A DNA stretch of 64,000 bases from Roseibacterium elongatum DSM 19469 (GCF_000590925.1 NZ_CP004372.1:3143001-3207000); one strand, 5' to 3'; shown: positions 27,072-36,056, numbered from the stretch's first letter. The notes: generated by a model from the letters alone, not told the origin. Made by a program: numbers and translations.

Positions 27072-27629
27072 ATGGCGGTCGCGCTCGGCATTCTTGCGGC
27101 GGTTCTCGGGGCCGCGGTGCTGGTGATCCTGCTGCCGTGGCACCTGCGGTTTCGCATACGGACATCGCCGGCCGAATTCCATGCCGAGCTGCGGCTGTTG
27201 GCAGGCCATGCGCCTGCCATCCCCCTGACGGGCGGGCCAAAGCGCGATGGGCAGCCACCCGACAAACCGAAACGGGCGGTGCCGCGACGGGCGGCGCATC
27301 ATGTCGGCCAAGCCCGGTCCCTTCGGGGCCTTGGTGCGCTTGTGTCCGGTGTGATCTCGGCCTTTCGCGTGCGCAATCTGGACCTTGTGGGGCGGATCGG
27401 CACCGGCGACCCTGCGGATACGGGCGTCCTCTGGGGCTGTCTGGCCCCTTTCGTCTACGGGCCCGGACAGGCCATGCACCGGATCGAGATCGTACCGGAT
27501 TTCGCGACGCGGATTTTCGATATGACCGCCGCCGGCACACTGGCCATTCGGCCCGACCGGCTGCTGGGCAGCGGACTGCGCTTCGCCTGGGTCAATCGCG
27601 GGATGCTGTTCTCCAAGGGGGCGGCATGA
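27072..27629 (+). CDS. DUF2953-family membrane protein
   Basis: Protein of 185 residues with an N-terminal membrane segment (about 4 to 24, GILAAVLGAAVLVILLPW) and a soluble part that is DUF2953-like (YtfI of Bacillus). It begins four bases after the GerW gene stop, and its TGA overlaps the next start (ATGA at 27626). Conservation of this pair in both Firmicutes and alphaproteobacteria suggests a shared membrane process that is not sporulation. No catalytic motif was seen. Confidence 0.8.
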   Translation: MAVALGILAAVLGAAVLVILLPWHLRFRIRTSPAEFHAELRLLAGHAPAIPLTGGPKRDGQPPDKPKRAVPRRAAHHVGQARSLRGLGALVSGVISAFRVRNLDLVGRIGTGDPADTGVLWGCLAPFVYGPGQAMHRIEIVPDFATRIFDMTAAGTLAIRPDRLLGSGLRFAWVNRGMLFSKGAA

Positions 27630-28093
27630 GGCAGCGGCGCGTCTCCCTTGGCCCGGTGCGCCACTGCGGCCCCGTCACCGTCGCCGCCGTGGAAGAGGTC
27701 GTGCTGGAGGTGATGCCCGGCGCGCCTCCGTCCGGACGCGTCGTCGGCTTGGCCGCGAAACGCCCCCTTGCTATCGTGATCCGTACACCGGGGGGCCTTG
27801 TCGCCACGGAACCTGACGGGCGCCCCATGACGCTTGCCACGCTCGACGCGCTCTGCCCCGGCGCGCGGGACCGCCTGACACCCGATCTGATCAACCAAGG
27901 AGGACCCCACATGCAGACCAAGGACATCATCCAGTACGCGCATGCGCTCTACGACGCCCATGGCGACAAGGCCGAGGCCGAAGCCGCACAAAAGGCCGCC
28001 GCGGCGCGTGACGAGGGCAACGCCGAAGACGCCGAGAAATGGGACAAGATCCGCGCCCATATCAAGGAATTGCGCGGCCCCAAATCGACCTGA
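27626..28093 (+). CDS. Small conserved unknown, reading in frame into a second small gene
   Basis: The frame from ATG 27626 stays open to 28093 (155 codons). The first 95 residues (MRQRRVSLGPVRHCGPVTVA and following) resemble a self-contained beta-rich protein. The last 60 look like a separate small helical protein with its own strong start at 27911. Either one stop codon has been lost, by mutation or a read error, or the two are genuinely fused. The start overlaps the DUF2953 stop, so it is coupled to that operon. No domain was recognised. Confidence 0.55.
   Translation: MRQRRVSLGPVRHCGPVTVAAVEEVVLEVMPGAPPSGRVVGLAAKRPLAIVIRTPGGLVATEPDGRPMTLATLDALCPGARDRLTPDLINQGGPHMQTKDIIQYAHALYDAHGDKAEAEAAQKAAAARDEGNAEDAEKWDKIRAHIKELRGPKST
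27911..28093 (+). CDS. Small Ala/Lys/Glu-rich helical protein, 60 residues
   Basis: Alternative, likely independent gene inside the longer frame starting at 27626. The ATG at 27911 is preceded by AAGGAGGACCCCAC, one of the strongest ribosome binding sites in the window. The product starts MQTKDIIQYAHALYDAHGDK and is almost wholly charged helix. This start is well supported; whether it is also made as a fusion with the upstream 95 residues is open. Confidence 0.7.
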   Translation: MQTKDIIQYAHALYDAHGDKAEAEAAQKAAAARDEGNAEDAEKWDKIRAHIKELRGPKST

Positions 28094-28102
28094 CCCGCGC
28101 GC

Positions 28103-29389
28103 CTAGCTCAGCAGATCGGGGCGCAGGATCATCAGCGCCCCGAGCCCCAGCAGGACGATCCCGCCGACCAGGTGCGACAGGCGCGACAGCGTCCCACTGC
28201 CCGAGACGGCACGCAACGTCACCATCGCGACGACAAAGATGGCCGTGTCGTCCAGCAGGAAAACCGCGATGTAGAGGGCCAGGTAGCCCAACGAGGCCGC
28301 AGGCGCGGGATCGTGCATCGCAAGGGTCTGGGTGTAGATCGCGGGGATGCCCGCCGAACAGGCCAGTTCGATCAGGTTCACCCCCACCGCCAGCACGGCA
28401 ATGCCAAGGCCCGCGATCACGATGTTGGGCTCCTCGACAAGCCGCTGAAACGCCGCGCGGATCGTTTGCCGCCGCGCCGATGGGGTGACCCGGCACACAC
28501 CCTCGGGGTTGGTCCAGTATTCCCGCAGGTAATAGCCCCCCGCCACCAGCGCCAGCGCACCGATCACCAACCGCAGCCACGACAGCGCGCCCAGCCACAT
28601 CACGATGTTCAGCCATGCGGCCATCACCGCGAAATACATCGCCGCGGTGGTCAGCAGAAAGATCGCGCCGAGGGTCCACATGCGCCACGGCTCGCGCACG
28701 CCCAGCAAGAACCCGATCAGCAGGGCCAGCACCCACATCGCACATGGGTTGAACCCGTCTACGGCAGCAAGGGCCACCGTCAGCGCGGGCAGCGACAGGT
28801 CGCCCAGATCGACCTCGCCCAAAAGGGGCAGGCTCACGCGCCGCTCCAGCGCGGGCGCCTGGGGCGCTGACGGCGCAGGGGCCGGCGGGTGCGTCTGGGG
28901 CGTGCCGGCCGCGGCATGGCGCGCGCCGGCCACCACGTCGGGGCACAGGGCATCGCGACAGGCCGCGATCATCTGCCGGTAGGTTTCGCGCGTGCTGCCA
29001 TCGCGGGCAAATCCGATCTGGTAGCGCGGCCCCACCACGAAAAGCGGTACGGCGGGCGACGCGATCTCGAGGCGTCCGGCCACCTCGCGAAACAGAAGGT
29101 TGGCCTCGAGCGAGGCCCCCAGTTCAATCTCGCCCACCTGTACGCCGTCCATTTCGGCACTCAACGCGCGCAGGGCCTCGCGGGCAAGCTCGCAATAGGG
29201 GCAGCCCTGCTGCCAGAAGACATAGGCCCGAACCTCGGGCGTCTGCGCGCCGCCGGGGGATGGCGCGAGCAGGGCAAAGACCATCACCACCCAGACGGTC
29301 AAGGCGGCCGCGCCCCGCGCCACCCGTCGCCCATAAAAGGCGTCCCGGCAAGGCGACCCGACCCAGGTTCTTGGCACGGGCTGTGTCAT
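28103..29389 (-). CDS. Thioredoxin-like / DsbD-CcdA membrane fusion protein
   Basis: Protein of 428 residues. A membrane-anchored thioredoxin-like domain comes first, with CPYC at residues 63 to 66. A linker rich in Pro and Ala follows, then about six to seven membrane helices that include NPCAMWVLALLIGFLLG, as in CcdA/DsbD transporters of reducing power. The likely role is to pass electrons across the membrane for thiol reduction or redox control in the periplasm. It is convergent with the 27626-28093 genes. The fused order (thioredoxin first) is unlike standard DsbD. Confidence 0.78.
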   Translation of the reverse strand: MTQPVPRTWVGSPCRDAFYGRRVARGAAALTVWVVMVFALLAPSPGGAQTPEVRAYVFWQQGCPYCELAREALRALSAEMDGVQVGEIELGASLEANLLFREVAGRLEIASPAVPLFVVGPRYQIGFARDGSTRETYRQMIAACRDALCPDVVAGARHAAAGTPQTHPPAPAPSAPQAPALERRVSLPLLGEVDLGDLSLPALTVALAAVDGFNPCAMWVLALLIGFLLGVREPWRMWTLGAIFLLTTAAMYFAVMAAWLNIVMWLGALSWLRLVIGALALVAGGYYLREYWTNPEGVCRVTPSARRQTIRAAFQRLVEEPNIVIAGLGIAVLAVGVNLIELACSAGIPAIYTQTLAMHDPAPAASLGYLALYIAVFLLDDTAIFVVAMVTLRAVSGSGTLSRLSHLVGGIVLLGLGALMILRPDLLS

Positions 29390-29458
29390 GGCGCGATGTC
29401 ACCACGCGGCCACGGCACGCTCCTTGATCCACCTCAATGGATGGCGGCGCGCCTCATC

Positions 29459-29815
29459 TCAGCGAAAGCCATAGCTTTGGTCCCACGCGCCATAGGCATT
29501 GCTGGTGACGCCAAACCGGCTGATGCCGCCATAGGCCGTTTGCGGCCCGGTCACCACGACCGAGACCACCCCGCCCGGGGCCACATCGATGCGCCCGGCA
29601 TGCACCGCAGCGGGGCAAATCGCGCTGTCGGAGGTGTAATGCCCCGAGCCCCAGATCACCTGCGACACCGCGCCGGTTGGCGGGCATTGATAGGGAAACC
29701 CCTGACCGACCTGCCCGGCCAGCCCCATGCTTTGGGGCGATGCGGTCCAATCCGCAAGGGCCGGCGCCGCCAGCCCCGCGACCGCCAGCATGGCGCCAAC
29801 AAATGAACGGACCAA
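29459..29815 (-). CDS. LCCL-domain secreted protein
   Basis: Secreted protein of about 118 residues. The mature part matches the LCCL domain: a CPPTG start, VIWGSGHYTSDSAICPAAVHAG, and closing VVSVVVTGPQ strands. A TTG at 29815 preceded by AAAGGAAA gives the signal peptide MVRSFVGAMLAVAGLAAPALA; an ATG at 29791 would give a shorter one. LCCL domains are better known from eukaryotic secreted proteins but occur in bacteria. Possible binding function; unknown partner. Confidence 0.78.
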   Translation of the reverse strand: MVRSFVGAMLAVAGLAAPALADWTASPQSMGLAGQVGQGFPYQCPPTGAVSQVIWGSGHYTSDSAICPAAVHAGRIDVAPGGVVSVVVTGPQTAYGGISRFGVTSNAYGAWDQSYGFR

Positions 29816-29954
29816 CTTGCACTTTCCTTTGCACAACCTGACCGCGCGGGCCGCACACGAGATGCCGCACACCCCGCAAGGGTGCCTCGGATCGCGAAGT
29901 CGCGAACGTCAGGATTGCCGCGGCAGGGATCGGCCCGCCGTTCCATGGCGTGGA

Positions 29955-30734
29955 TCAGGCAACCTCGGCCACCGATACCGGGCGCCTTTTCGCCTGCCAT
30001 TCACGCGCGGCCGCCCCGAATGCCGCAAACAGCGGGCGACTGACCGGATCGGTCGCGGCGCGGTACTCGGGATGCCATTGCACCGACAGCGTGAAGCCGG
30101 GCGCATCCTTGACATAGGTGGCCTCGGGTGTGCCGTCGGGCGCGTGGCCGTCGATGACGATGCGTGCGCCGGGCGACTTGATGCCCTGCCCATGCAGCGT
30201 GTTCGTCATCACCTCGGTCGCGCCCAACAGCCGATGGAACGGTCCGCCCTCGGTGAAGGTCACGGTGTGGCGCAGGGCGAATTTCTCTTCGATCGTGCCA
30301 TCGGGGGGCATGCGGTGGTTCATGCGCCCCGGCAGATCGCGGATCTCGGGGTAGAGCGTGCCGCCCATGGCGACGTTGACTTCCTGAAATCCGCGGCAGA
30401 CGCCCAGGATGGGTTGGCCGCGCTCGACACAGGCCCGGATCAGGGGCAGCGCCACGGCGTCCCGCGCGCGGTCAAAGGCGCCATGCGCCTCGGTCGCGTC
30501 CTCGCCGTATTCCTCGGGGTGGACATTGGGCCGCCCGCCGGTGAACAGGAACCCGTCGCAGGCCGCCAGCAATTCGTCGGTGCCGACGAAACGCGGATCG
30601 GCCGGGATCAACAGCGGCATGCAATCGGCCACCGCGGCGATCGCTTCGGAGTTCATCGTGCCGCCCGCATGGGTCGGATACTCGTCATTGACGAGGTGAT
30701 GATTGCCGATGATGCCGATGACGGGCCGGGCCAT
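29955..30734 (-). CDS. Gamma-glutamyl-gamma-aminobutyrate hydrolase family (peptidase C26)
   Basis: Class I glutamine amidotransferase-like hydrolase of 259 residues. The nucleophile is Cys113 in ILGVCRGFQE, with His and Glu in VQWHPE. Homologues such as PuuD remove gamma-glutamyl groups in putrescine breakdown. The phrase FTGGRPNVHPEEYG is typical of the family. There are no other polyamine genes nearby, so the substrate is not confirmed. The start is ATG at 30734; the gene is single. Confidence 0.87.
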   Translation of the reverse strand: MARPVIGIIGNHHLVNDEYPTHAGGTMNSEAIAAVADCMPLLIPADPRFVGTDELLAACDGFLFTGGRPNVHPEEYGEDATEAHGAFDRARDAVALPLIRACVERGQPILGVCRGFQEVNVAMGGTLYPEIRDLPGRMNHRMPPDGTIEEKFALRHTVTFTEGGPFHRLLGATEVMTNTLHGQGIKSPGARIVIDGHAPDGTPEATYVKDAPGFTLSVQWHPEYRAATDPVSRPLFAAFGAAAREWQAKRRPVSVAEVA

Positions 30735-30846
30735 GACTGTCCTTTCGCGAAACCTGCGCCTTTGGCGATATAGCCCAAGTGGGCGCGCGCGCAAAGGGAC
30801 AGCCCGCCCACGGCCCGCACAGACCACCCGACGCCGTTGCACAGGG

Positions 30847-31233
30847 CTAGGGGTGCGGCAGGCGTGCGGTCACTTCGATCTCGATCCTCATGCGCGGGTC
30901 CTGCAACGCCGCGACCATCATCGTCGAGGCCGGCCGCACCGCGCCCAGCCATTTGCGCGTCACCGGCCAGCAGGCGGGCCAATCCGCGGCCACGGGCAGG
31001 ATGTAGCGCACCCGCACCACATCGGCCATCGACGCCCCCGCCTCCTGCAACGCGGCGGAAATGGTGCGAAAGGCTTGCTCGGCCTGCGCCGCCACATCCT
31101 CGGCGATCTCCATCGTGGCGTAGTCGAACCCGGTCGTACCTGCGACGAACACCCAGCCATCGGCCACAACCGCCCGCGAATAGCCGATCTCGGCCTCAAA
31201 GGGCGACCCCGTCGAAATCAGCCTGTCAGCCAT
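30847..31233 (-). CDS. RidA-family protein (reactive intermediate deaminase)
   Basis: Protein of 128 residues with the RidA/YjgF trimeric fold: [24 protein letters not shown], then [19 protein letters not shown], and a C-terminal [11 protein letters not shown]. Members hydrolyse reactive enamine or imine intermediates. The start overlaps the upstream DUF2256 gene by eight bases (31226-31233), so the two are likely translationally coupled. Whether it keeps the catalytic arginine found in true RidA enzymes would need an alignment. Confidence 0.88.
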   Translation of the reverse strand: MADRLISTGSPFEAEIGYSRAVVADGWVFVAGTTGFDYATMEIAEDVAAQAEQAFRTISAALQEAGASMADVVRVRYILPVAADWPACWPVTRKWLGAVRPASTMMVAALQDPRMRIEIEVTARLPHP

Positions 31234-31390
31234 CACGCCCCTCCGCCTTGCGCCCGCGCCTGGCGTCGGCCCGGCACCGGTCCGAACAATAGCGCACCTC
31301 GTCCCAGACCTTCTCCCATTTCTTGCGCCAGGCAAAGGGGCGCCCGCATTGCGCGCAGTCCTTTTGCGGCAGATCCGACTTTCTGCGCAT
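31226..31390 (-). CDS. DUF2256 small zinc-knuckle protein, 54 residues
   Basis: Short gene read on the minus strand from ATG 31390. The product starts [19 protein letters not shown] and has two CxxC-type pairs, DCAQC and later RYCSDRC, which look like a zinc ribbon; [16 protein letters not shown] is typical of DUF2256. It overlaps the RidA gene and lies downstream of the photolyase on the same strand. I recall DUF2256 genes often occurring near cryptochrome/photolyase genes, and that holds here. Function unknown. Confidence 0.85.
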   Translation of the reverse strand: MRRKSDLPQKDCAQCGRPFAWRKKWEKVWDEVRYCSDRCRADARRGRKAEGRDG

Positions 31391-31427
31391 CTTTCCCACG
31401 GCGTCCTCCCTCCGGTCTGTTCCACCC

Positions 31428-31449
31428 GATCTTTATCCCGAAAATATGC
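31428..31449. repeat. Intergenic 22-bp motif, copy 1
   Basis: GATCTTTATCCCGAAAATAT followed by GC. A copy differing at two positions occurs at 43571-43592, also in an intergenic region. It has no obvious coding potential. It could be a dispersed extragenic element or a binding site; two copies are too few to say. Confidence 0.6.
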
Positions 31450-31524
31450 AATCCAGCGGCGAAAGGGGCTCAAGGCCCCTTGAGGCGCTCGACCGGGCGA
31501 CGCGCAAGGCGCGGCGCAATCGCC

Positions 31525-33063
31525 TCACAGATCCATGCGCAACTGCCGGTCCTCGCCCCCACCGCGCCGCCGCGGGGCGCGGTCGTTGACGAAATGCCGC
31601 CCCGCGCCGCCATCCTTGCGGCTGGCATGCTTTTCCACGATCCGCGCCGCTTCGGCCCGGAATGCATCGCCCCGACGCACGGCCCAGACCCGCTCGCGCG
31701 CCGCGCGCGCCGCCTGCGCCACATCGACCAACGGGGCCGGATAGGCGCGCCCCAACAGCCGTCCCGCCCCCTCCCATCGCCATGGCTCCTGCAGGAAGGC
31801 GTCCGGCACCTCGGCCAGCTCCGGCACCCAGGCCCGCGTGAAGGCGCCCGTCGGGTCCTGATCGTGGCCCTGTTTGACGGGGTTGTAGATGCGCACCGTG
31901 TTCATGCCGGTGGTGCCCGATTGCATCTGCACCTGCGGCCAGTGGATACCCGGCTCGTAATCGGTGAACATCCGCGCCAGATGCGGGCCGGTCGCGCGCC
32001 AGTCCAGCCAGAGATGATACGAGGCCACCGCCACGAGCATCGAGCGCATGCGAAAGTTCAGCCAGCCGCCATGATCGAGATACCGCATGCAGGCATCGAC
32101 AAAGGGCAGGCCCGTCTCGCCCGCCTGCCAGGCGGCCAGACGCGCGGCATCGGCCTCGCGCGGGCGCAGCCCCTCATAGGCGGGATGCAGACAGCGCGTC
32201 TCGATACTGGGCTGATCCTCGAGCTTCTGCATGAAATGGTCGCGCCAGGCCAGCCGCGCCTCGAAGCTTTTCAGCGATCCCGCCCAGCCCTCGCGCGTGC
32301 CCTTGACCTCGGCCTTGCGCGCCTTGGTGGCCTGAACCGCCTCGCGCGGGCTGATCGTGCCCCAGGCCAGATGCGGCGACAGGCGCGAACAGGCCGCAGC
32401 ACCCGACAGCGGCGAGGACATGTCGCGCCGATAGGTCCGGCCGCGCTCGGTCAGGAAACTGTCCTGCAGGGCCATTGCATGGGACCGTCCGCCTTTCTGA
32501 CGCCCCGGACAGGGGTCGAAGGCCAGCCCCAGATCGCGCGCCTCGGGGATGGCGCCCGGCGCCTCCGGCAGAGGGTTCAGCGCCTCGGGTACGGCCACCG
32601 TCTTGCGCCGCATCGCCTTTTCGCGCCCCGCCGCCCAGCCGTCGCGCCCCGACAGGCGCCGCACCACGCCCAGTTGCGGCACCTCGGTCCAGACGATGCC
32701 CGCGTCGCGCGCCCAGGCCGCGACGCGGCGGTCGCGCGCATAGGTCCAGAGGTTGCCGGTTTCCTCGGTGCTGAAGATCCGGGTGATCGCATGCCGCGCC
32801 GTCACATCGCCCAGCACCTGCACCGCGTCGCCCGGGCGCACGACCAGCGGCGCGCCCAACCCGGCCAGATCGGCGCGCAATTCGGCCAGGCTTTCGGCGA
32901 CGAAGCGCCAGTGCCGCGCCGCGGCATCGGGCTGCGCCCAAAGCTCGGGCTCGACGATATAAAGGGGCAGCACGCGCGCGCCCACCTCGCAGGCCGCAGC
33001 CAGCGCGGGGTTGTCATCTATGCGCAGGTCGCGCTTGAACCAAACAAGAACATGGCCGCTCAT
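31525..33063 (-). CDS. Cryptochrome/photolyase family protein
   Basis: Predicted DNA photolyase or cryptochrome of 512 residues, within the normal size range. The N-terminal photolyase domain starts VLVWFKRDLRIDDNPAL. The FAD-binding part contains GGWLNFRMRSMLVAVASYHLWLDW and TDYEPGIHWPQVQMQSG, and the C-terminal RIYNPVKQGHDQDPTGAF is the family signature. It would use light to repair pyrimidine dimers; a photoreceptor role cannot be excluded. It is upstream of DUF2256 and RidA on the same strand. Confidence 0.93.
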   Translation of the reverse strand: MSGHVLVWFKRDLRIDDNPALAAACEVGARVLPLYIVEPELWAQPDAAARHWRFVAESLAELRADLAGLGAPLVVRPGDAVQVLGDVTARHAITRIFSTEETGNLWTYARDRRVAAWARDAGIVWTEVPQLGVVRRLSGRDGWAAGREKAMRRKTVAVPEALNPLPEAPGAIPEARDLGLAFDPCPGRQKGGRSHAMALQDSFLTERGRTYRRDMSSPLSGAAACSRLSPHLAWGTISPREAVQATKARKAEVKGTREGWAGSLKSFEARLAWRDHFMQKLEDQPSIETRCLHPAYEGLRPREADAARLAAWQAGETGLPFVDACMRYLDHGGWLNFRMRSMLVAVASYHLWLDWRATGPHLARMFTDYEPGIHWPQVQMQSGTTGMNTVRIYNPVKQGHDQDPTGAFTRAWVPELAEVPDAFLQEPWRWEGAGRLLGRAYPAPLVDVAQAARAARERVWAVRRGDAFRAEAARIVEKHASRKDGGAGRHFVNDRAPRRRGGGEDRQLRMDL

Positions 33064-33424
33064 GGGCGGTCAGATAAGGGGAAATCGGCGCGGGTCAAAG
33101 CGATTCCCGCAGCCCCTCGGTCGGACGTGACCGCCTCGGCACCGCCGCCCGGACATCGGGTGCGATCCACGGGCCCGCAGACCGCTTTTTCAGCGCGCCA
33201 GACCCGATCAGCCCAGGCACCGAAACCCGACCGCCCAGGCGCTAGGCGATGATTGCGCGGTCGTGGTGGTCGCGTGGGGTCTCGGCAGCACCGATGCCGG
33301 TGTGCTCGCAGGGCTTGCGGTCTCGTCCCGATCCCCGATGCCGGTCCGGGTCCGCATCGCGGCGCGGTTGCGGCCCACTCGTCCACGCTCTAGCTATATC
33401 GGGACGCAGCAAGCAGGAAGCCCC
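33064..33424. other. Intergenic region between the photolyase gene and pepN
   Basis: This 361-base spacer separates two divergent genes. It is GC-rich. A short AT-containing stretch near 33390-33401 (CTAGCTATATCG) is the only candidate -10-like sequence and would serve pepN, but without a clear -35. No hairpin terminator, tRNA or supported small gene was seen. Confidence 0.5.
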
Positions 33425-36022
33425 ATGAAGGACGCCGTCCCCCAACCCATTCACCTCGTCGATTACAGGCCGCCCAGCCACCTCGTCGAGGATGTGCACC
33501 TGACCTTCCGCCTGTCGCCCAAGGGAACGCGCGTGATCGCGAAGATCCGGTTCCGGGCCAATCCCGAGGGGCTTGACGAGGGCAACCTGCGCCTTGACGG
33601 CGAAAACCTGCGGCTGATCTCGCTCAGCCTGAACGGCCACCCGCTGACCGCGCTGGATTACCTGCTCACGCCGCAGGGTCTGACCATCCCGGCCGAGCGC
33701 CTGCCCGGCCCCGCCTTCACCCTGTGCAGCGAGGTCGAGATCGACCCCGAGGCGAATACTGCACTGGAAGGGCTCTATACCTCGAACGGGATGTTCTGCA
33801 CCCAATGCGAGGCCGAAGGGTTCCGAAAGATCACATTCTACCCCGACCGGCCCGACGTCATGGCGCCCTTCACCGTCCGCATCGAAAGCGATCTGCCGGT
33901 GCTGTTGTCCAACGGCAACCCCTTGGCCAGTGGCGAGGGCTGGGCCGAATGGCACGACCCGTGGCCCAAGCCCGCCTACCTGTTCGCCCTGGTTGCGGGC
34001 GATCTGGTGGCCCAGTCCGACCGCTTCACCACCGCCAGCGGGCGCGACGTGGCGCTGAACATCTGGGTGCGTCCCGGCGACGAGGACCGCTGCGATTACG
34101 CGATGGATGCTCTGAAACGCTCGATGGCGTGGGACGAACAGGTCTATGGCCGCGAATACGACCTCGACATCTTCAACATCGTCGCGGTGGACGATTTCAA
34201 CATGGGCGCGATGGAGAACAAGGGGTTGAACATCTTCAACTCCAAATACGTTCTGGCCAGCCCCGAGACCGCGACCGACCGCGACTATGACTGGATCGAG
34301 GGGATCGTCGCGCACGAGTATTTTCACAACTGGACGGGCAACCGCATCACCTGCCGCGACTGGTTCCAGCTGTGTCTGAAAGAGGGCCTGACCGTGTTCC
34401 GCGATCAGCAGTTCAGCGCCGACATGCGCAGCGCCCCGGTCAAACGGATCGAGGATGTGCTGCAATTGCGTGCCCGCCAGTTCCGCGAGGACGGTGGCCC
34501 TCTGGCCCACCCCGTGCGGCCGGAAAGCTATGTCGAGATCAACAATTTCTATACCGCCACGGTGTACGAGAAGGGGGCCGAGCTGATCCGCATGCTGCGC
34601 GAGCTTGTGGGCCCCGATGCCTATGCCGCGGCCCTGGACGAGTATTTCGCCCGCCATGACGGGCAGGCCTGCACCATCGAGGATTGGCTGCAGGTGTTCG
34701 AGGATGTGACCCAACGCGACCTGTCCCAGTTCAAGCGGTGGTACACGCAGGCGGGCACCCCGCGCGTCAGCGCCGAATGGCATATCGCGGACGGCACCCT
34801 GTCCCTGACGCTCCGCCAGGAGGTGCCAGCAACGCCCGGTCAGCCGCTCAAGGAACCCGCGCTGATCCCCGTGCGGCTGGGCATGCTGACCCCCGAGGGG
34901 GCCGAGATCCTGCCCGACATGGTGATCGAACTGGACAGCCCCGAGGTCAGCCGCAGCTGGGATCTGGCCGATCTGGCGCAGGCCGCCGGGGTGTCTGTGC
35001 CGCAGCGGGTGATCCCGTCGCTCTTGCGGGGCTTCTCGGCGCCCGTGGTGCTCGACGCTGCGCTGACCCCCGAGGATCGGGCGGTGCTGCTGGCCCATGA
35101 CGGCGATCCGTTCAACCGATGGGAGGCCGGGCGCCGCCTGCTGCGCGAGGCCCTGGTGGCAGACCTGGCCCAGACCCGGTTCGACACCGCCGGCGTCATC
35201 GAGGCGCTGGGCCATGCGGCCGGCGACACGCACCTCGATCCGGCCTTTCGGGCGCTGGTGCTGTCGCTCCCCTCCGAGGACGATATCGCCCAGGCGATCT
35301 GCGATATCGGCCTTGTCCCCGACCCCGTGGCCATTGCCGATGCGCATCGGGCGCTGTCGGCGCGGATGGGCGCGGCGCTCGGCCCGCTCCTGCAACGGCT
35401 CTATGCCGAGAACGACCCCGGCCCCGCCTATTCGCCTGCCGCCGAAGATGCCGGCAAACGGGCGCTGCGCAATACCGCGCTGCGGCTGCTGTCACTGACC
35501 GGCGACCTGACCCTGGCCCGGGCCCAGTTCGAGAACGCGCGCAACATGACCGACCAGGTCGCGGCCCTGTCCTGCCTGATCGCGGGCGGCGAGACCGAGG
35601 CCGCCGCCCGCTTCGAGGCGCAATGGCAGGGCGACCGGCTGGTGATGGACAAATGGTTCATGCTGCAGATCGCGCAGGCCCCGCGCGACATGGCGCTGGA
35701 CCGCGCGAAGGCGCTGACCGAGCATCCGCTTTTCGACTGGAAGAACCCCAACCGGTTCCGCTCGGTGATCGGGGCACTGGGGCAGACGCCGGCGGCGTTT
35801 CACGACCCCTCTGGCGCGGGCTATCGCTTCGTGGCCGATTGGCTGATCCGGCTCGATGGGCTGAACCCGCAGACCGCGGCGCGGATGTCGACCCTCTTCG
35901 AGACATGGCGCCGCTATGACGCGGACCGGCAAGAATTGATCCGCGCCGAACTGGAGCGCATCGCCGCTACCGAAGGGCTGAGCCGCGACATGTCCGAGAT
36001 GGTCGCGCGGATCAGCGGCTGA
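33425..36022 (+). CDS. pepN: Aminopeptidase N
   Basis: M1-family zinc metalloaminopeptidase of 865 residues that removes N-terminal amino acids in the cytoplasm. The substrate-binding motif GAMENKG comes near residue 260. The zinc motif HEYFHNWTGNR starts at residue 297, and a downstream KEGLTVFRDQQFS region supplies the third zinc ligand. Length and motif order match Escherichia coli-type PepN. The ATG at 33425 is preceded by an AGGAAG site. It is a single-gene unit as far as can be seen. Confidence 0.97.
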   Translation: MKDAVPQPIHLVDYRPPSHLVEDVHLTFRLSPKGTRVIAKIRFRANPEGLDEGNLRLDGENLRLISLSLNGHPLTALDYLLTPQGLTIPAERLPGPAFTLCSEVEIDPEANTALEGLYTSNGMFCTQCEAEGFRKITFYPDRPDVMAPFTVRIESDLPVLLSNGNPLASGEGWAEWHDPWPKPAYLFALVAGDLVAQSDRFTTASGRDVALNIWVRPGDEDRCDYAMDALKRSMAWDEQVYGREYDLDIFNIVAVDDFNMGAMENKGLNIFNSKYVLASPETATDRDYDWIEGIVAHEYFHNWTGNRITCRDWFQLCLKEGLTVFRDQQFSADMRSAPVKRIEDVLQLRARQFREDGGPLAHPVRPESYVEINNFYTATVYEKGAELIRMLRELVGPDAYAAALDEYFARHDGQACTIEDWLQVFEDVTQRDLSQFKRWYTQAGTPRVSAEWHIADGTLSLTLRQEVPATPGQPLKEPALIPVRLGMLTPEGAEILPDMVIELDSPEVSRSWDLADLAQAAGVSVPQRVIPSLLRGFSAPVVLDAALTPEDRAVLLAHDGDPFNRWEAGRRLLREALVADLAQTRFDTAGVIEALGHAAGDTHLDPAFRALVLSLPSEDDIAQAICDIGLVPDPVAIADAHRALSARMGAALGPLLQRLYAENDPGPAYSPAAEDAGKRALRNTALRLLSLTGDLTLARAQFENARNMTDQVAALSCLIAGGETEAAARFEAQWQGDRLVMDKWFMLQIAQAPRDMALDRAKALTEHPLFDWKNPNRFRSVIGALGQTPAAFHDPSGAGYRFVADWLIRLDGLNPQTAARMSTLFETWRRYDADRQELIRAELERIAATEGLSRDMSEMVARISG

Positions 36023-36056
36023 GCCGCCCGCCGCCCGCCGCCCGCCGCCCGCCGCG
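36023..36056. repeat. Simple tandem repeat of GCCGCCC
   Basis: Four perfect copies of the 7-base unit GCCGCCC (36023-36050) plus a partial fifth, directly after the pepN stop codon. The unit length is not a multiple of three and it lies outside genes; it is probably a slippage-prone simple repeat. Confidence 0.9.

Noticed and set aside
30703..33252. 849-codon plus-strand frame opposite the photolyase
   Set aside because: The photolyase has the complete family signature; the antisense frame is Arg- and Pro-rich with no domain.
33242..35395. 717-codon minus-strand frame opposite pepN
   Set aside because: pepN on the other strand has full zinc-protease motifs and normal length; the antisense frame has none.
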